Source: CAVQOB01 sp963714325 (GTDB taxonomy: Bacteria; Pseudomonadota; Alphaproteobacteria; Rhizobiales; Hyphomicrobiaceae). From it: a stretch of 64,000 nt of DNA. Positions within the stretch are counted from its first letter, which is position 1; every line of letters begins with the position of its first letter. The position numbers were made by a program, and so were the translations under genes. Below, in pieces: positions 1-8,995 of the stretch. The notes beneath the pieces are model-generated. The model ran no database searches and was not told the DNA's origin. It saw only the letters and a list, made by a program, of their open reading frames with translations. The DNA is taken from NCBI GenBank assembly GCA_963714325.1, contig CAVQOB010000001.1, forward strand, positions 62,001 through 126,000, read 5' to 3'.

Positions 1-20
1 CGGCGGCAATGAACGCAGTG

Positions 21-1118
21 CTATTCTTCGCCGTGTGGCAAGGCGCGGCAAGCCTCTGCCGGCCATGACAGTGCCAGCTGATTGCCGCGCTGCAGATGCG
101 CCAATCCATCCTTGGCGGTAGCACGGGCGAGAAAGGTATCCGAGCCGGCGATGTCGAGACGCAACTTGGTGTGGTCGCCGCAATAGATCAGTTCGAGAAT
201 CTTGGCCTCGAAACGGTTTTCTGCGCCAGCATCGGGGCCGATCAGCACGCGCTCGGGGCGCAGCGACAGTACCGCGCGTGCGCCGACGTCAAGTCCCGCG
301 GCCAGTTGAGCGCGGACGAGCATGCCGTCCGCCAGTCGCAGTTCACATCGATTGCCGTGGCGAGCAGCGATCGTTCCATCGAGCCGGTTGTTCTCGCCGA
401 TGAACGACGCAACGAAGGCATTGGCTGGCTGTTCGTAGATATCGGTGGGCGAAGCCAGCTGCTGGATGCGCCCGCGATGGAACACGGCGACCCGGTTCGA
501 CATGGTCAGCGCCTCGCTCTGATCGTGCGTGACATAGATGACGGTGACGCCGAGTTGTTCGTGGATGTGTTTGATCTCGAGCTGCATGCGCTCGCGCAAT
601 TGCTTGTCGAGTGCGCCGAGCGGCTCATCCATCAGCACCAGCTTTGGCTTGAAGACCAACGCGCGTGCAAGGGCAACGCGCTGCTGTTGACCGCCTGAGA
701 GTTGGGCGGGCCTGCGTGCGCCGAGATCGCTGAGCCGCACCATGTCGAGCGCAGACTTGACACGGTCCTCGCGTTCTGACTTTCCGACGCCCTGCATCTC
801 CAGAGGAAACGCCAGATTGGCGGCGACAGTCATGTGGGGAAACAAGGCATAGTTCTGAAAAACGACGCCGATGCCGCGCTTATGGGCGGGAATATTGTTG
901 AGCCATCGGCCATCGAAGGTGATGGTGCCGCTATTCGGCTCTTCGAATCCGGCCAGCATCATCAGCGTCGTCGTCTTGCCGGAGCCGGACGGCCCGAGCA
1001 AAGTCAGGAACTCGCCGCGCGCGACCGAGAAGTCGAGGCCTTTGACGACATCGCTCACGCCGTCGTAGCTCTTGGAGACGTTTTCAAAGCGGATCAAAGG
1101 TTCGGACATTGCGTTCAC
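21..1118 (-). CDS. Polyamine-type ABC transporter ATP-binding protein (PotA-like)
   Basis: This is the ATPase that powers import by the transporter encoded just upstream in the same leftward operon. The protein has 365 residues. Walker A (GPSGSGKT) is at residues 42-49, the Q-loop glutamine near 88, the LSGGQQQR signature at 140-147, Walker B ending MDEP near 162-166, and the switch histidine (YVTHDQSEA) near 198. The C-terminal ~120 residues match a TOBE regulatory domain (LRPERVLIG). Length and layout fit PotA/FbpC-type ATPases. A GTG start at 1118 overlaps the stop of the permease gene by GTGA, indicating translational coupling. An ATG at 1109 (MSEPLIRF) is an alternative start. The substrate is inferred from the neighbours; the family also imports putrescine, spermidine and related compounds. 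Confidence 0.93.
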   Translation of the reverse strand: MNAMSEPLIRFENVSKSYDGVSDVVKGLDFSVARGEFLTLLGPSGSGKTTTLMMLAGFEEPNSGTITFDGRWLNNIPAHKRGIGVVFQNYALFPHMTVAANLAFPLEMQGVGKSEREDRVKSALDMVRLSDLGARRPAQLSGGQQQRVALARALVFKPKLVLMDEPLGALDKQLRERMQLEIKHIHEQLGVTVIYVTHDQSEALTMSNRVAVFHRGRIQQLASPTDIYEQPANAFVASFIGENNRLDGTIAARHGNRCELRLADGMLVRAQLAAGLDVGARAVLSLRPERVLIGPDAGAENRFEAKILELIYCGDHTKLRLDIAGSDTFLARATAKDGLAHLQRGNQLALSWPAEACRALPHGEE

Positions 1119-1966
1119 CGGGGCGAGGGGGGGGGCGCCGCATAACGTGCGGCCGCCCGCGAGCGGGTGAATTCATGCAAGGCCAACAACAATGTGGAGA
1201 CAACAATCAACAAGACAGCAGCGGCGGCAATGGTCGGGCTCAGAAACTCCCTCAATCCCGCATACATCTGTCGCGGCAACGTGAACTGGGCGGGGCCGGC
1301 GATGAAGAGCGCGACGATCAGCTCGTCGAATGAGGTAGCGAACGCGAACAGCGCGCCGGCTGCAACGCCGGGCGTGATGAGTGGGAGCACGACACGGTGG
1401 AAGCTGATCAGGGGACTGGCGCCGAGGCTGGCCGCCGCCCGCAGCAGGTTTTGATCGAATGATTGCAGCGAGGCCAGCACCGTCACCAGGACATAAGGCA
1501 CGGCGAGCACCGTGTGCGCCAGGACCAGGCCGGTTAGCGTGCTGCCGAGCCCAACGAGCGACAGCGCGAAATACATCGCGATCGCCGTTACGATGACCGG
1601 CGTAACCATCGGCAGCGCGAGAATCGCCAAGAGAAACGCCTTGCCACGGAACGTGCCGATGGTAATGCCGATCGCAGCCAACGTGCCGAGCGTCGTTGCC
1701 AAAATCGTCGTGGCGATGGCGACGGTAAAGCTGTTGATCGTGGCGGAAAGCCAGCGGCTGGACGTGAAGAAATCCTGGTACCAGCGCAGCGAATAGCCGG
1801 GTGTCGGAAGCACCAGCAATTCACTGGAAGAAAACGATAACGGCAGCACGACGAAGATCGGCGCCACTAGAAAGAAAAGGATGAGCGCCGTGATCGCCGA
1901 CAGGAGCAAACGCGGCACTGAGGCAATTCTATGCAATTGAGTGCCGGTCTGTTGGGGTGCACCCAT
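1115..1966 (-). CDS. ABC transporter permease, PotC-like
   Basis: This is an inner-membrane permease of 283 residues. It has about six hydrophobic segments; the first is around residues 20-45. The cytoplasmic coupling (EAA-like) loop RAAASLGASPLISFHRVVLP lies near residues 178-197 and should dock on the ATPase. The gene begins 3 nt after the stop of the PotB-like gene and overlaps the ATPase start by 4 nt, so the genes are one operon. The protein pairs with the larger permease to form the heterodimeric channel typical of spermidine/putrescine importers. Substrate specificity cannot be read from the permease. Confidence 0.92.
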   Translation of the reverse strand: MGAPQQTGTQLHRIASVPRLLLSAITALILFFLVAPIFVVLPLSFSSSELLVLPTPGYSLRWYQDFFTSSRWLSATINSFTVAIATTILATTLGTLAAIGITIGTFRGKAFLLAILALPMVTPVIVTAIAMYFALSLVGLGSTLTGLVLAHTVLAVPYVLVTVLASLQSFDQNLLRAAASLGASPLISFHRVVLPLITPGVAAGALFAFATSFDELIVALFIAGPAQFTLPRQMYAGLREFLSPTIAAAAVLLIVVSTLLLALHEFTRSRAAARYAAPPPSPR

Positions 1967-1969
1967 GGA

Positions 1970-3151
1970 TCACGCCCTCGCGGCGACGGCGCGGAAGCCC
2001 GGGACGATCAAGCGCGCGATGGCGATGAAGGCGCCGGTCATGGCCATCAACAGCGTGGCCAAGGCGGCGGCCATCCCCCAGTTGATTTCCGTGTTGGTAA
2101 AAAAGGCGATGAAGTAGCTGATCATTTGATCGCTGGACCCGCCGACGAGGGCTGGCGTGATGTAGAACCCGACCGAGAGCATAAAGACCATCATCGATCC
2201 TGCCGCGACGCCCGGCATCGACAAGGGCAGATAGACGCGCAGGAAGCGTTGCCAACCCGGCGCGCCAAGTGAGGCGGCCGCGCGCATATAGTCGGGATTG
2301 ATACCCTTCATGACGCTATAGAGCGGTAGAATGGCGAACGGCAACAGGACATGCACCATGGCCAGATAAACGGCGAAGCGTGTGAAGATCATCGTCAGAG
2401 GTTGATCGACAATGCCAATCGTGAGGAGGAGCGCGTTGATCGGGCCTTCGCGCTGCAAAATGATGAACCAAGCGGTGGTGCGCACCAGGATCGACGTCCA
2501 GAACGGGACCAGCACGAGCATCATGCAGAGATTGGCTTGTCGCGGCGGCATGATCGATAGTGTGTATGCCACCGGGTAGGCCAGCAGGGTGCAGAGCAGG
2601 GTCACGACCAAACTGATCTGCAGTGTCCGCAGGAACAGGCGCAGGAACACCGCCTCGTCCGCTGGCGTGCGTCCAACACTGCCGTCCTGACCAAGTCTGA
2701 GATCAAGTGATCGCAGCAGATAGAGCGGCGTCCACGGTCCCGTACTCCGCTGCAGCAGGTGCCAGAAGGCGGGATCGCTCCAGCGCGGATTAACAGCGGT
2801 CAGGTTTTCGCGCGTCGCTCCACCGAGACGCGCCGAAGCCCGCGTGGCCTGCAGCAGCATGGAGCGCAAGCCCGTCTCCTCGAAATTCAGCCGACCGAGG
2901 ACGCGGCCGATCGTCTGCTCGTCCTGCGCCTTGACCAGTTCCTCGACGAGGGTCTTGAAAACCGGATCGGGAGGTAGGCCCTGCCCGTTCCAGGATCGCA
3001 GGAACGCCGTTGTGCGCGGCAGCGTGGTGGAGACCTCGCTATCGTCGATGGCGCGATACAGGGTTGCCGCCAGGGGAACCAGAAAGCTGAGGGCGATCAG
3101 CGTCGCGAGCGGCGCAATCAACGCCACCGCAAGCATATTCTTCCTCGACAT
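1970..3151 (-). CDS. ABC transporter permease, PotB-like with large periplasmic insert
   Basis: This inner-membrane permease has 393 residues, about 100 more than a typical PotB. The first transmembrane segment (about residues 8-30) is followed by a soluble stretch of roughly 140 residues (about 35-175) before the remaining five hydrophobic helices. That stretch is predicted to lie in the periplasm. The coupling loop is MRAAASLGAPGWQRFLRVYLP in the C-terminal half. Such an insert between TM1 and TM2 occurs in a subfamily of PotB-like permeases and may contact the binding protein. The gene lies 23 nt downstream of the binding-protein gene. Confidence 0.9.
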   Translation of the reverse strand: MSRKNMLAVALIAPLATLIALSFLVPLAATLYRAIDDSEVSTTLPRTTAFLRSWNGQGLPPDPVFKTLVEELVKAQDEQTIGRVLGRLNFEETGLRSMLLQATRASARLGGATRENLTAVNPRWSDPAFWHLLQRSTGPWTPLYLLRSLDLRLGQDGSVGRTPADEAVFLRLFLRTLQISLVVTLLCTLLAYPVAYTLSIMPPRQANLCMMLVLVPFWTSILVRTTAWFIILQREGPINALLLTIGIVDQPLTMIFTRFAVYLAMVHVLLPFAILPLYSVMKGINPDYMRAAASLGAPGWQRFLRVYLPLSMPGVAAGSMMVFMLSVGFYITPALVGGSSDQMISYFIAFFTNTEINWGMAAALATLLMAMTGAFIAIARLIVPGFRAVAARA

Positions 3152-3174
3152 GTCTGGCGGCCCCGGTCGTACGC

Positions 3175-4212
3175 TTATTTCGCTACCCAGGCGGTGAATT
3201 TCGCCTCGAGATCGGCGCCGCGCTCAACCCAGAATTCTGTCGCGATGAACAGCCCCTCGTTGGCGTGGTTGGCGACCATCCCTGGATTTTTCTTGGCGAT
3301 CTCGGGATTGTTGGCAACCGCGGCATTCGCTGGCGACACGGCCCAATCCTGGGCGAGCGCTGTCAATGGTTTATCATCGGTCATATAATTGATCAGCTTC
3401 ATGCCTTCGGCTTTGTTCGGCGCGTTGCGCACGACGGCCCAGTAGTCGAAGGAGAACAGCAGCGTGTTCCAGAGGACCGGATACTTGGCACCGCCATCGT
3501 TGGCGCGGATCGTACGGCCGACGTAGCCAACGGCGTAGGCGACTTCGCCGCTGCCGACGAACTGCAGGGGTTGCGCGCCGGACTTCCACCAGACGATATG
3601 CGGTTTGAGTTGGTCGAGTTTGTCGAAGGCGCGCTTCTGGCCCTCGGGGGTGGCGAGGACCTTGTAGAGATCGGCCATCGCTACGCCGTCAGCGAGAAGC
3701 GCGATTTCCATCGTCATCTTGGCGCCGGAGCGCAGCGACCGCTTGCCCGGGAATTTCTGCACGTCCCAGAGGTCAGCGTAGGTTTTCGGTCCATTGGAGT
3801 TGCGCACGGTATCGTAGAACAGCGTCACGCCCCACCCGACCGCGCCGGCGCCACAGGTGGTCGTGCCACCGGGAATGAATTTGGTCTTGTCGATGACCGA
3901 CCAATCGAGCTTCTCGAACATACCGTCTTCACAGCCGCGAACCAATTCCGGCGCTTCGACCATGACGACGTCGTAGGTGACGTCGCCGGCCTTCACCATG
4001 GAATAAATTTTGGCCATCTCGCCGTTGTAGACGTCATCGGCGACCTTGACGCCCTTGTCGCGCGTGTAGCCCTGGAAGAGGTGCTTGCGGGCATTGTCCT
4101 GGAAGCCGCCGCCAAAGCCGACGACCATCAGATCACCGGCCGCGGCGCGGAGTGGAGCAGATACGGTGGCAACGGTCAGCAGTGCAGCGGCAAACAGCTG
4201 TTTCGTCTTCAT
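3175..4212 (-). CDS. Extracellular solute-binding protein, PotD-like
   Basis: This is the periplasmic binding component of the ABC importer and the first gene of the leftward operon. The start at 4212 (MKTKQLFAAALL) is chosen because GGAG lies just upstream and a signal peptide begins there; the frame stays open to 4242. The signal peptide ends near AAAG (residues 22-25). The mature protein begins LMVVGFGGGFQDNARKHLF, typical of PotD/PotF-type proteins that bind polyamines, and the C-terminal half contains the hinge motif YMTDDKPLTALAQ. Total length is 345 residues, normal for the family. The neighbouring aldehyde dehydrogenase and aminotransferase suggest an amine substrate, but this is inference. 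Confidence 0.9.
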   Translation of the reverse strand: MKTKQLFAAALLTVATVSAPLRAAAGDLMVVGFGGGFQDNARKHLFQGYTRDKGVKVADDVYNGEMAKIYSMVKAGDVTYDVVMVEAPELVRGCEDGMFEKLDWSVIDKTKFIPGGTTTCGAGAVGWGVTLFYDTVRNSNGPKTYADLWDVQKFPGKRSLRSGAKMTMEIALLADGVAMADLYKVLATPEGQKRAFDKLDQLKPHIVWWKSGAQPLQFVGSGEVAYAVGYVGRTIRANDGGAKYPVLWNTLLFSFDYWAVVRNAPNKAEGMKLINYMTDDKPLTALAQDWAVSPANAAVANNPEIAKKNPGMVANHANEGLFIATEFWVERGADLEAKFTAWVAK

Positions 4213-4414
4213 TCTGATCTCCACGCGGTGAAGGCTGGTCATTGATACGCGACGTCACAAGATTGGTGGGTGCACGGTGCGTACCCGGTGGTCATAGGCC
4301 GAACATCGGTTGCCCTATCCGTCCCCCAGATCCATAGCACATAGTCCAGGCATGTTTGAGATGATACATGAGTGTCAAAGCAACGCAACAGCAGCGACGA
4401 TCCGGGGATAGACG

Positions 4415-5965
4415 ATGACCGCGACTGAACTCTCGCTTACGCCACTGTCACCGACGATTTCCCCGACCAAGCAGGACGGAGACGGGAAGTACCGCTATCA
4501 ACTTTATATCGACGGCGCGTTTGTCGATCCTGCGGACGGACGATGGCTGGCCAGTTCCGACCCTGTTTCGGGGGAAGACTGGGCCTCGGTGCCCCGTGGC
4601 AGCGCAGCTGACGTCGACAGGGCCGTCGCCGCCGCGCATCGAGCTTTTCAAGCGGGCGATTGGCCTGGGCTGTCAGCGTCGCGGCGTGGCGCGCTGATGC
4701 GCCGGCTGGGCGACCTCATTGGTGAGAATGCGGAGTGGCTGGCGCGCATCGAGATGAAGGACAACGGCAAGTTGTTCGCCGAATTGATCATGCAGATGCG
4801 CTACATGTCCAACTACTATTATTACTATGGGGGGCTCGCCGATAAGATCGAGGGTACGGTCATCCCGACCGATAAGCCGGGTGTCTTCAACTACACCAAG
4901 CTGGAGCCGGTTGGCGTTGTCGCGTGCATCATGCCATGGAATTCGCCGCTGCCGTTGACGAGCCTGAAACTCGCGCCGGCCCTGGCTGCCGGATGCACGG
5001 TGGTGTTGAAGCCGTCAGAGTTCACGTCTGCGTCGCTGCTCGAGTTCGTCAAGCTTGTCGAAGCGGCGGGGTTCCCGAAAGGCGTGGTCAACGTTGTCAC
5101 CGGCTATGGTGCTGAGGTCGGCGATGCGCTGATCAGTCATCCGCAGGTTGACCGGATCGCTTTCACGGGTGGCCCGGAGGCTGGACGGATCATCAGTGAA
5201 AAAGCCGCGCGTCACATGAAGCGCGTGACGATGGAACTGGGAGGCAAATCACCGAATATTGTTTTCGACGACGCCGATCTAGAACAGGCAGTTAAGGGTA
5301 CGGTTGCCGGAATATTCGCCGCATCCGGACAGACCTGTGTTGCTGGATCACGCCTTCTCGTACAGGAGAACATCCATGACGACTTCGTTGAACGTTTGAA
5401 GCGCTTCATCGCCGATGTGCGCTTTGGCCATCCCTCGGACCCGCAAACGCAGATCGCGCCGATCTCAACGCGGCCGCAGCTCGAGAAGATCAAGTTCTAT
5501 GTTGAACTGGCCATGAGCCAGGGCGCGCGTCTGGTGACCGGCGGCGAGGAGGCGAAGGTCCCCGGTTACCCAAAGGGATTATTCTACAAACCCACCATCT
5601 TCGCCGACGTGACCAACGATATGCGGATCGCCCAGGAAGAAGTGTTCGGTCCGGTGCTCTCAATCATTAAATTCAAGACCGAGGATGACGCGGTTCGCAT
5701 CGCCAACGATACCAAGTTCGGCTTGGCCGCGGGTGTGTGGACGCAGTCGATGCGGCGTTCGCTCTTGATGGCCGATCGCATCCGAGCGGGGACCATCTGG
5801 GTGAACAACTATCGTTCCACGAGCACCACATCGCCATTCGGCGGCTTCAAGATGAGCGGGATCGGCCGCGAGGGTGGCATCGCCGGTATCCGCGAATACA
5901 TGGAAATCAAGAGCGTGTGGATTTCGACGGCGACAGACATTCCCAACCCATTCATCCGCCGCTGA
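4415..5965 (+). CDS. NAD(P)-dependent aldehyde dehydrogenase
   Basis: This enzyme oxidises an aldehyde to the carboxylic acid with NAD(P)+. It has 516 residues, slightly longer than the usual ~490 because of a loose N-terminal tail. Catalytic residues are visible: Asn176 (MPWNSP), Lys199 (VVLKPSE), Glu274 (MELGGKSPN) and the nucleophile Cys308 (ASGQTCVAGSR). The C-terminal motif PFGGFKMSGIGREGG is typical of the betaine/aminobutyraldehyde group. The gene diverges from the ABC operon across about 200 nt and begins a rightward catabolic run. A pathway in which an imported amine is transaminated and the aldehyde then oxidised fits the neighbours, but the substrate is unknown. Confidence 0.93.
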   Translation: MTATELSLTPLSPTISPTKQDGDGKYRYQLYIDGAFVDPADGRWLASSDPVSGEDWASVPRGSAADVDRAVAAAHRAFQAGDWPGLSASRRGALMRRLGDLIGENAEWLARIEMKDNGKLFAELIMQMRYMSNYYYYYGGLADKIEGTVIPTDKPGVFNYTKLEPVGVVACIMPWNSPLPLTSLKLAPALAAGCTVVLKPSEFTSASLLEFVKLVEAAGFPKGVVNVVTGYGAEVGDALISHPQVDRIAFTGGPEAGRIISEKAARHMKRVTMELGGKSPNIVFDDADLEQAVKGTVAGIFAASGQTCVAGSRLLVQENIHDDFVERLKRFIADVRFGHPSDPQTQIAPISTRPQLEKIKFYVELAMSQGARLVTGGEEAKVPGYPKGLFYKPTIFADVTNDMRIAQEEVFGPVLSIIKFKTEDDAVRIANDTKFGLAAGVWTQSMRRSLLMADRIRAGTIWVNNYRSTSTTSPFGGFKMSGIGREGGIAGIREYMEIKSVWISTATDIPNPFIRR

Positions 5966-6103
5966 GTGCTTGGGATGCCTGCGCTGCAAACTCTGCGGCA
6001 TGCGCAACGGTAAATGGGTAAACGCGGACCCTATTCGCGCACCTTGATTTAGCGGCCGATGCGAGTACGCTGATGGTCACAAGCGCGCGGCGGGGGCGGA
6101 AAC

Positions 6104-7402
6104 ATGGATGGATCGTATGACGGCGACGACCGAGTGCGCTTTGCCGCTTCGATAAGTCATAGGCTGCATGCGCTCGAGCATTTACCCTTCGGCGTTTCGT
6201 CGACGCCACGCGCTGCACAATTGCCGGTCCCCGTGGTGATCGATCGTGCCGAGGCCGCGCGGCTTTTCGATATCGACGGCAACAGTTACATCGATTACGC
6301 GCTCGGCTATGGTCCGCTCATCCTTGGCCACTCACCACGTCCTGTACTAGACGCGCTGCATGCGGAACTCGCGCGGGGGCTGCGCACCGCCTCCGTGCAT
6401 CGCGGCGAGGCCGAGCTGGCTGATCTGATCAGCACGTGTGTGCCCGTAGCGGAACAGACGACATTTGTCAGCTCCGGTACTGAAGCTGTTCAGCTGGCGC
6501 TCAAGGTTGCGCGGGCCAAGACGGGCAGAACTAAAATCGTGAAGTTTCGCGCGAACTATCACGGCTGGTTCGACAGCGTGGATGTCGCGGGCGGTTTCGA
6601 TCGCGACAATGTTGCGACGTTGGGCCAAGACCCGAGTGCTGCGAGCTCGGTGACTGTTTTGGATTGGGGGAATGCTGACAGCGTCGAGTCGACGCTCAAC
6701 TCGAGTTTCGCCGCCGTGATTGTCGAACCGGCCGCGATCAATGCCGGATGCTTTGAGCCGCCAGTTGGATTTCTGGAGCGGCTGCGGACGATCACGAGGC
6801 GCCATGGTGTCGTGCTGATTTTTGACGAGGTCATCACGGGATTTCGCCTTGCCCTTGGCGGCGCGCAAGAGGCGTACGGCGTCATTCCCGACCTCTGCGT
6901 GCTCGGCAAGGCGTTGGGTGCCGGTCTTCCCCTCAGTGCCGTCGCTGGGACGCGCGAGATGATGGCACCGATCGCCAGCGGCCGGCTTGCGCATCGCGGC
7001 ACATTCAATGGCAATCCACTTGCGGTCGCTGCGGGCATCGCCTGTGTGCAGTATCTTCGCGCGGGTAGGGCGGAGATTTATCCCCGGCTGCACCGGTTTG
7101 CCACCGAGATCAGGGAGCACGTCAATGCGGAGGCTGCGGGAACGGGCAATGCCGTGTTCGCAAAGCAGGCCGGCCCGTCACTGCAGATTTTCGCGGGCGT
7201 GCGAGGCATGGAAACGTTTAACGACATCGCGAAGGCCGATAGGCCCAAGACGCTCGCGCTGACCGGCGCGCTGCTGCGGCAAGGGGTCTTCGTCATGCCG
7301 CGCGGTCTGATGTACCTGTCCACCGCGCATACGGCCGATGATATCGCTGTGACCAAGGCTGCCATGACATCGGTTCTGGACGGGCTTGCGGCGCGTGGCT
7401 GA
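6104..7402 (+). CDS. Class III aminotransferase, glutamate-1-semialdehyde aminomutase-like
   Basis: This is a PLP enzyme of 432 residues. The PLP lysine is K269 in VLGKALGAGLP, the cofactor-contacting DE pair is 241-242 in IFDEVITGFR, and the phosphate-binding SSGTEAVQ is near 123-130. This layout is that of glutamate-1-semialdehyde 2,1-aminomutase (HemL). The HemL active-site stretch usually read as EPVAGNMG appears as EPAAINAG at about 208-215, so a true HemL function is doubtful. Alphaproteobacteria normally make 5-aminolevulinate from glycine, and many HemL-like genes in catabolic clusters are aminotransferases. The nearby HemC-like gene keeps a tetrapyrrole link open. Confidence 0.88.
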   Translation: MDGSYDGDDRVRFAASISHRLHALEHLPFGVSSTPRAAQLPVPVVIDRAEAARLFDIDGNSYIDYALGYGPLILGHSPRPVLDALHAELARGLRTASVHRGEAELADLISTCVPVAEQTTFVSSGTEAVQLALKVARAKTGRTKIVKFRANYHGWFDSVDVAGGFDRDNVATLGQDPSAASSVTVLDWGNADSVESTLNSSFAAVIVEPAAINAGCFEPPVGFLERLRTITRRHGVVLIFDEVITGFRLALGGAQEAYGVIPDLCVLGKALGAGLPLSAVAGTREMMAPIASGRLAHRGTFNGNPLAVAAGIACVQYLRAGRAEIYPRLHRFATEIREHVNAEAAGTGNAVFAKQAGPSLQIFAGVRGMETFNDIAKADRPKTLALTGALLRQGVFVMPRGLMYLSTAHTADDIAVTKAAMTSVLDGLAARG

Positions 7403-7441
7403 GCACGACTGAGGGCGCCGACGTATTCGGCTTTTGCAACG

Positions 7442-8641
7442 GTGCCTTCCACACCAAGGCTAAGGAGATCTCCACTGCAATCCTCGACGAGAGATGTTCA
7501 AGGAACATTTGCAGATGTCGTGACGTGGCTGCAGGGTTGCACGACATTGCCGGACGCCGTTGAGCAGAAGGCACGGCTGCTGGTGCTCGACACGTTTGGC
7601 TGTCTCCTGGCGGGGCTCAGGTGGGACGAGGTGCAACGCTTCGGCCGCGGTCTGGTACTGGCCTTTCCTGGTGACGTGAGATGGCCCGGCTCGAACATCG
7701 GACTAAGCCCTGCCGGCAGTAGCGCGCTTGGAGCAGCGGCTGCCTGCTGGGACGAAGCGTGCGAAGGGCATGCCGAGGCACACGGACGGCCCGGTCTGCC
7801 GATTGTGCCGTGCCTGTTGGCGTTGGCGGCACAGCACGACAGGTCGCTCGGCGAGCTGTTGCTGGCGCTGGCAACAGGCTATGAAATTGGTGCGCGCGCC
7901 GGGCAAGCGTGGCGCATCCCGGCGGGTTGGCATGTCGATGGGGGCTCGCACGCGCTGGGCGTTGCTGCCAGTGCTGCGCGATTGCTATCAGGGCCAACGG
8001 CGATGCAAACGGCGATCGAGGTCGCCGCGTGCCAGATGCCGTCGAGTTTGTATCTGCCGGTTACGTTCGGATCGAATGTGCGCAACACCTACGTGGCGCA
8101 CGCGGCCCTGCTAGGCCTCATGGCCGCTGCATCGGCTGATGCCGGCATGGTGGCGCCGGCAAGAGCACTCGAAGAGGGACGCCAACGCGTGTTGCGCGAG
8201 TCCGGTCCTGCAGTCGTCTCAGGTCCTGGTCGTTGGATGATCCTGGACGGTTATTTTAAGTCATTCGCGAGCGTCCGTCACACGCACTACGGGGTCGACG
8301 CTGCATTGCAGCTACGCCAGCGGCACGCAATTCTGCCGGAGCAAATTCAAGGTATCGCGCTATCAGTTTATCCGGAGGCCATGACCTACTGCGGCAATCG
8401 GCAGCCGAAAACGGCCATCCAAGCTCAGTTTAGTTTGTCCTACGCGATCGCTGCGGCGCTCTGTCTCGGCGACCTTGGACCTGAGGCCTACGGTGGCGCA
8501 TTGTTAGATTCGGACATTGCTCGCTTGGAGCAGCTAGTAGCCATCAGTCCGGATCCGCAGCGACTTGGGCGGGGCGTGACACTGTCGATCACAGTTGGAG
8601 GCAAGGTTTATTCGCAGGAAGTGAACTCGTGTCGCTGGTGA
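7442..8641 (+). CDS. MmgE/PrpD family protein
   Basis: The protein has 399 residues and belongs to the MmgE/PrpD family, which includes 2-methylcitrate dehydratase, cis-aconitate decarboxylase and many uncharacterised catabolic enzymes. Family features are the N-terminal helical run VEQKARLLVLDTFGCLLAGL (about 38-57), the glycine-rich GSSALGAAAACWDEACEGHAEA (about 92-113), where the family usually reads N-[AG]-x-x-x-HxLDxDD, and the late FKSFASVRHTHYGVDA segment (about 274-289), equivalent to KxYPxCxxxHxxIDA. It is shorter than most members (about 440-460). The start is a GTG at 7442. It lies 39 nt after the aminotransferase and probably shares its transcript. The substrate is unknown. Confidence 0.85.
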   Translation: MPSTPRLRRSPLQSSTRDVQGTFADVVTWLQGCTTLPDAVEQKARLLVLDTFGCLLAGLRWDEVQRFGRGLVLAFPGDVRWPGSNIGLSPAGSSALGAAAACWDEACEGHAEAHGRPGLPIVPCLLALAAQHDRSLGELLLALATGYEIGARAGQAWRIPAGWHVDGGSHALGVAASAARLLSGPTAMQTAIEVAACQMPSSLYLPVTFGSNVRNTYVAHAALLGLMAAASADAGMVAPARALEEGRQRVLRESGPAVVSGPGRWMILDGYFKSFASVRHTHYGVDAALQLRQRHAILPEQIQGIALSVYPEAMTYCGNRQPKTAIQAQFSLSYAIAAALCLGDLGPEAYGGALLDSDIARLEQLVAISPDPQRLGRGVTLSITVGGKVYSQEVNSCRW

Positions 8642-8654
8642 TCCGGGGCAGCCG

Positions 8655-8792
8655 ATGACCGTGTCCGAAACGGCTGATAAATTCCGACGTTATGCGCAAT
8701 CCGCGCTGAACGCGGCACAGGCGGAGATGGCAATCAAGCTGCTGCTGGAGGGCGACGCCGACACGCCGGCTCGCCGCATCATGGAACTCTGA
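8655..8792 (+). CDS. Small hypothetical protein, 45 residues
   Basis: This is a short open frame with an ATG 14 nt after the MmgE/PrpD stop and GGGGC just before it. The product begins MTVSETADKFRRYAQSALNA and is strongly helical, with alternating Ala/Leu and charged residues, which argues for real coding. I do not recognise the family; short helical proteins of this composition are frequent in Rhizobiales. It may be a genuine last gene of the catabolic transcript or a chance frame. No function is proposed. Confidence 0.45.
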   Translation: MTVSETADKFRRYAQSALNAAQAEMAIKLLLEGDADTPARRIMEL

Positions 8793-8995
8793 GCACCCGA
8801 TCGGCGCATGTTGCGGTGTTGCCATTATGGCAAGCCCCCATTGAGGTGCATCTCGCAAGGCCCCGGCGATGCGCGCCGCTGCGACAATATAGACACGACC
8901 GAAATGCTGACACCCGACCTATGTCGGAACGCCAACAATCCGGATATAAGGTCGCACTTGCCGCGTGTTAGCGTCGCTGATATAGCGCAGCTTCA

